From: Pseudo-nitzschia pungens
Lineage: Eukaryota > Bacillariophyta > Bacillariophyceae > Bacillariales > Bacillariaceae
Assembly (NCBI GenBank): GCA_037355855.1
Contig: CM074763.1
Location: 4,650,001 to 4,714,000 of the forward strand
Reading direction: 5' to 3'
Length of the DNA stretch: 64,000 bases
This document shows, one piece after another, positions 60,637-64,000 of this stretch. The stretch's first letter is position 1; each line of letters starts with the position of its first letter. A model generated the notes under the pieces. The model worked only from the letters and a program-made list of their open reading frames with translations. It was not told the DNA's origin and searched no databases. A program made the translations under genes and the position numbers.

Positions 60637-63600
60637 TCAGCTCGTGCACATCCACTTACACAACCCTTGAAACATCCCTCTGTCAAATTTGACGTTTGCT
60701 CCTGCAAAAAGTTAGAAATACCAATGAAAGGATTTTATTGGTTAAAGTACTCATAAAAATCGAAAGCAATGCACCGATCATCAAATAAAAGTTCAATCAA
60801 AATGAAACAGAAGCTCACCAGAGAAGTCAGGACACTCCGTCAATAAGGTCAACAGCCCAAGTTCAGAAGGAACCACACCAGTAAAAGCAGTGTTGACTAT
60901 CAAAGATGGCAAGATGTATAAGGTTGCAATCAGCATACAATCAGAAATAATGGTGAATCAAAAGAACAAAATTGCCTTCAGAACTAGAAATTAAACTTTG
61001 GGGAAATGAGTTGCACTTACAAACATCAAGCCAATGCAAATTTGTCAACATTCCAATCTCACTTGGAACAGGTCCTGTTATTCCTGCGTTTCCACCTGGA
61101 CAATACAAACGAAAGATATACATTGATGGATAAGCATTCCAGGCACCCAAAAATAAAAACTCAATAACCATTTGCAAACTTCACTCTCCCTACTAACTAA
61201 ACCTCAAGATGCGTCATTGTGCACTTACCAAATTCAAGCCAATGCAAATTTGTCAACATTCCAATCTCACTTGGAACAGGTCCTCCTATTCCTGAGTTAT
61301 AAGCTGAACAAAACAAACACCAGTAACCACATCATGCATAAGCATTCCAGACATCTAAAATAAACACTCTCTTACCCATACACAATGTTCCATCCACCAT
61401 TCTCACTTCCAACAGAATCCCAAAATGCATCATTGTGCACTTACCAAAATTAAGCCCTTCCAAATTTGTCAACATTCCAATCTCATTTGGAACAGGTCCT
61501 GTGATTCCTTCGTTTCCAGCTGGACAATACAATCATCAGTACAAACTCATGGATCAGTATTTTAAACATGTCAAATACAAACTAACTGAGCCACACACAA
61601 GATTCCATGCATGATTCTCACTTCCGACGAAACTTTGTCTTTCATGATTGTGCACTTACCAAATTCAAGCTGTTGCAAATTTGTCAACATTCCAATCTCA
61701 CTTGGAACAGGTCCTCCTACTCCTGAGTTATAAGCTGAACAAAACAAACACCAGTAACCACATCATGCATAAGCATTCCAGACATCTAAAATAAACACTC
61801 TCTTACCCATACACAATGTTTCATCCACCATTCTCACTTCCAACAGAATCCCAAAATGCATCATTGTGCACTTACCAAAAGTAAGCTCTTCCAAATTTGT
61901 CAACATTCCAATCTCATTTGGAACAGGTCCTGTGATTCCTTCGTTTCCAGCTGGGCAATACAGACATCAGTACAAACTCATGGATCAGCACTTTAAACAT
62001 GTCAAATACAAACTAACTGAGCCACACACAAGATTCCATGCATGATTCTCACTTCCGACGAAACTTTGTCTTTCATGATTGTGCACTTACCAAATTCAAG
62101 CTGTTGCAAATTTGTCAACATTCCAATCTCACTTGGAACAGGTCCTCCTACTCCTGAGTTATAAGCTGGACAATACAAACAGCAAAAATCACATCATGCA
62201 TAAGCATTCCAGACATCCAAAATAAAACTCCCTTTCCCATTGTTCTATCCATCATTCTCACTTCCAACAGAACCTCAAAATGCATCATAGTTCACTTACA
62301 AAAATCAAGCCTTTTCAAATTTGTCAACATTCCAATCTCACTTGGAACAGGTCCTGTTAATCCAGTCACTTCACCTGTAGGTACGAACAGTAGAAATTGA
62401 TGCATGGATAAGCATCCCAGACATCTAAAATAAAAACTCACTTACCCAAACAGAATTTTCAATCCATCATTTTCACTTTACGAAAAAATTCATAATACAT
62501 AATTGTGCACTTACCAAATTCAAGCTGTTGCAATTTTGTCAACATTCCAATCTCACTTGGAACAGAACCTGTTATTCCTTTGTTATGAGCTGAACAATAC
62601 CAACACCAAAAATCAATCCATGGATAAGCATTCAATACACAGTTTTCTTTCCCATACACAAGGTTGCATCCATCATTCTCACTTCTGACAAAAACTTATA
62701 TAACATCGTTGTGCACTTACCAAAACTAAGCTCTTGCAAATTTGTCAACATTCCAATCTCACTTGGAACAGGTCCTGTGATTCCTTCGTTTCCAGCTGGG
62801 CAATACAGACATCAGTACAAACTCATGGATCAGCATTCCATTCAAGTGAAATAAAATTGAGCCGCATACAAGTTACCATCCATCATTCTCATTTCCAACA
62901 AAGCTTTGTATTTCATGATTGTGCACTTACCAAACTTAAGCCTTTGCAAATTTGTCAACATTCCAATCTCACTTGGAACAGGTCCTGTTATTCCTGCGTT
63001 TCCAGCTGGACAATACAAACACCAAAAATCACATCATGCATAAGCATTCCAGACATCCAAAATAAAACTCCCTTTCCCATTGTTCTATCCATCATTCTCA
63101 CTTCCAACAGAACCTCAAAATGCATCATAGTTCACTTACAAAAATCAAGCTCTTCCAAATTTGTCAACATTCCAATCTCACTTGGAACGGGTCCTGTGAT
63201 TCCTTCGTTTCGAACTGGACAATACAAACACCAGAAATCAAGTCATGGTAAGCATTGAAGACATGTAAAACACAAACTAACTGAGCCACACACATCGTTG
63301 CATCCATCATTCTCACTTCCAACAAAACTTCAGATTATGTCATTGTGCACTTACAGAAGTTGAGCTTTTGCAAATTTGTCAACATTCCAATCTCACCTGG
63401 AACAAGTCCTGTTATTCCGTCGTTATCAGCTGAACAATAGCAACACCACAAATGAAGGCATGGATAAGCATTGCATACACGTAAAACAAAAACGCAACAA
63501 GCTGTATACAAATTCCAATCAACATCTTCAATCCAAACAAAAATTCATAGTACAGAATTGTGAACGTACCGATCTCAAGCTCCCGCAACTCAGTCAACAT

Positions 63601-64000
63601 TGCAATCTCACTTGGCAAAGGTCCTGTCATTCCACTGTTGCTAGCTGGACAATAGAAACAAAAGATATGCATCCATGGGTAAGCATTCTAGGCATGTAAA
63701 ATAACAACTCAATGAGTCACCCACATTGTGCACTTACAAAATTTAAGCTCTTGCAAATTTGTCAACATTCCAATCTCACTTGGAACAAGTCCTGTTATTC
63801 CCTCGTTACCTGGACAACATAAACACCAAAAATTCAGTCATGGATAAGTATTTCACACATGCAAAACAAAAAATGACCAAGCTACACACAAGGTCCCATC
63901 CATCATTCTCACTTCCAACATTATTTCAATATTGTGCACTAACCAACATAAAACCTTCGCAAATTTGTCAACATTAGAATCTCAGAGGGAAAAGGTCCTG
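60637..64000 (-). CDS. Leucine-rich-repeat protein, one repeat per exon (partial, 5' end beyond window)
   Basis: Seventeen exons are visible on the minus strand; only the last 3' one lacks the repeat. They are 64000-63944 (cut by the edge), 63809-63738, 63644-63570, 63429-63355, 63214-63140, 63005-62931 and 62795-62721. Next come 62589-62515, 62374-62300, 62165-62091, 61950-61876, 61734-61660, 61519-61445 and 61303-61229. The last three are 61095-61021, 60896-60819 and 60701-60637. Most are exactly 75 bp, start with two bases of a split codon and end with one, so every junction is phase 1. Each encodes one 25-residue plant-type LRR, consensus GITGPVPSEIGMLTNLxxL. Donors are mostly GTAAGTGC and acceptors mostly CAG. 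The final exons give NTAFTGVVPSELGLL and a Cys-containing tail ending at the TGA at 60637. No kinase or membrane helix lies in the visible 3' part. A signal peptide could lie beyond 64000. It is probably a secreted or surface recognition protein, which is an inference. Confidence 0.85.

Noticed and set aside
62734..63258. Plus-strand 174-codon frame through the LRR region
   Set aside because: It reads antisense across LRR exons and introns. Splice signals and LRR consensus are on the minus strand.

Overview
This window looks like nuclear DNA of a photosynthetic stramenopile, most likely a diatom. The evidence is spliceosomal introns with GT..AG ends and three proteins that start with a signal peptide followed by an ASAF-like junction (VQSF, ATAF, VASF), which is the bipartite plastid-targeting signal of secondary red plastids. 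Conserved enzymes also carry Asn/Asp/Gln/Gly-rich inserts, and intergenic DNA is rich in short palindromic motifs. I cannot fix the genus from sequence alone.

Layout. 1-1.3 kb: hairpin and minisatellite DNA. 1.3-9 kb: compact housekeeping block with a histidine phosphatase (+), mitochondrial dihydroorotate dehydrogenase (-), ZIP metal transporter (+) and PP2C phosphatase (-). 10.1-20.3 kb: a complete tyrosine-recombinase (YR) retrotransposon on the minus strand, with gag-like, RT/RNase H, YR and an unknown fourth ORF bounded by split direct repeats. 20.35-22.76 kb: a non-autonomous hAT-like DNA transposon with 17-bp terminal inverted repeats and an 8-bp target duplication. It carries a 181-bp tandem array and starts only 10 bp beyond the YR element end. 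23-36 kb: SNIP1-like FHA splicing factor (+), DUF4116 protein (-) and a 2300-residue Sec7 ARF-GEF (-). 39-45 kb: diatom coiled-coil protein (+, 3 exons), plastid FMN split-barrel protein (-, 2 exons) and a plastid RecB-like nuclease (+). 45-59.5 kb: an orphan secreted or plastid protein (-), NEDD8-conjugating enzyme UBC12 (+, 2 exons), VIT/CCC1-type transporter (-), seryl-tRNA synthetase (+), DUF5522-cobalamin adenosyltransferase (+) and an ankyrin/J-like/OST-HTH-like protein (+). 60.6-64 kb: the 3' part of a leucine-rich-repeat gene (-) with one repeat per 75-bp exon, running off the right edge.

The genes are independent eukaryotic units, not operons. Three observations go beyond routine annotation. 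First, a 10-bp motif GTAAGRTTAC occurs 16 times exactly, all between genes, and lies upstream of most genes. Second, there is a run of +1 frame changes, all in the same direction, in five genes between 44 and 56.5 kb. Third, there are the two adjacent mobile elements, plus a 24-bp near-match to the YR element terminus at 27.9 kb.
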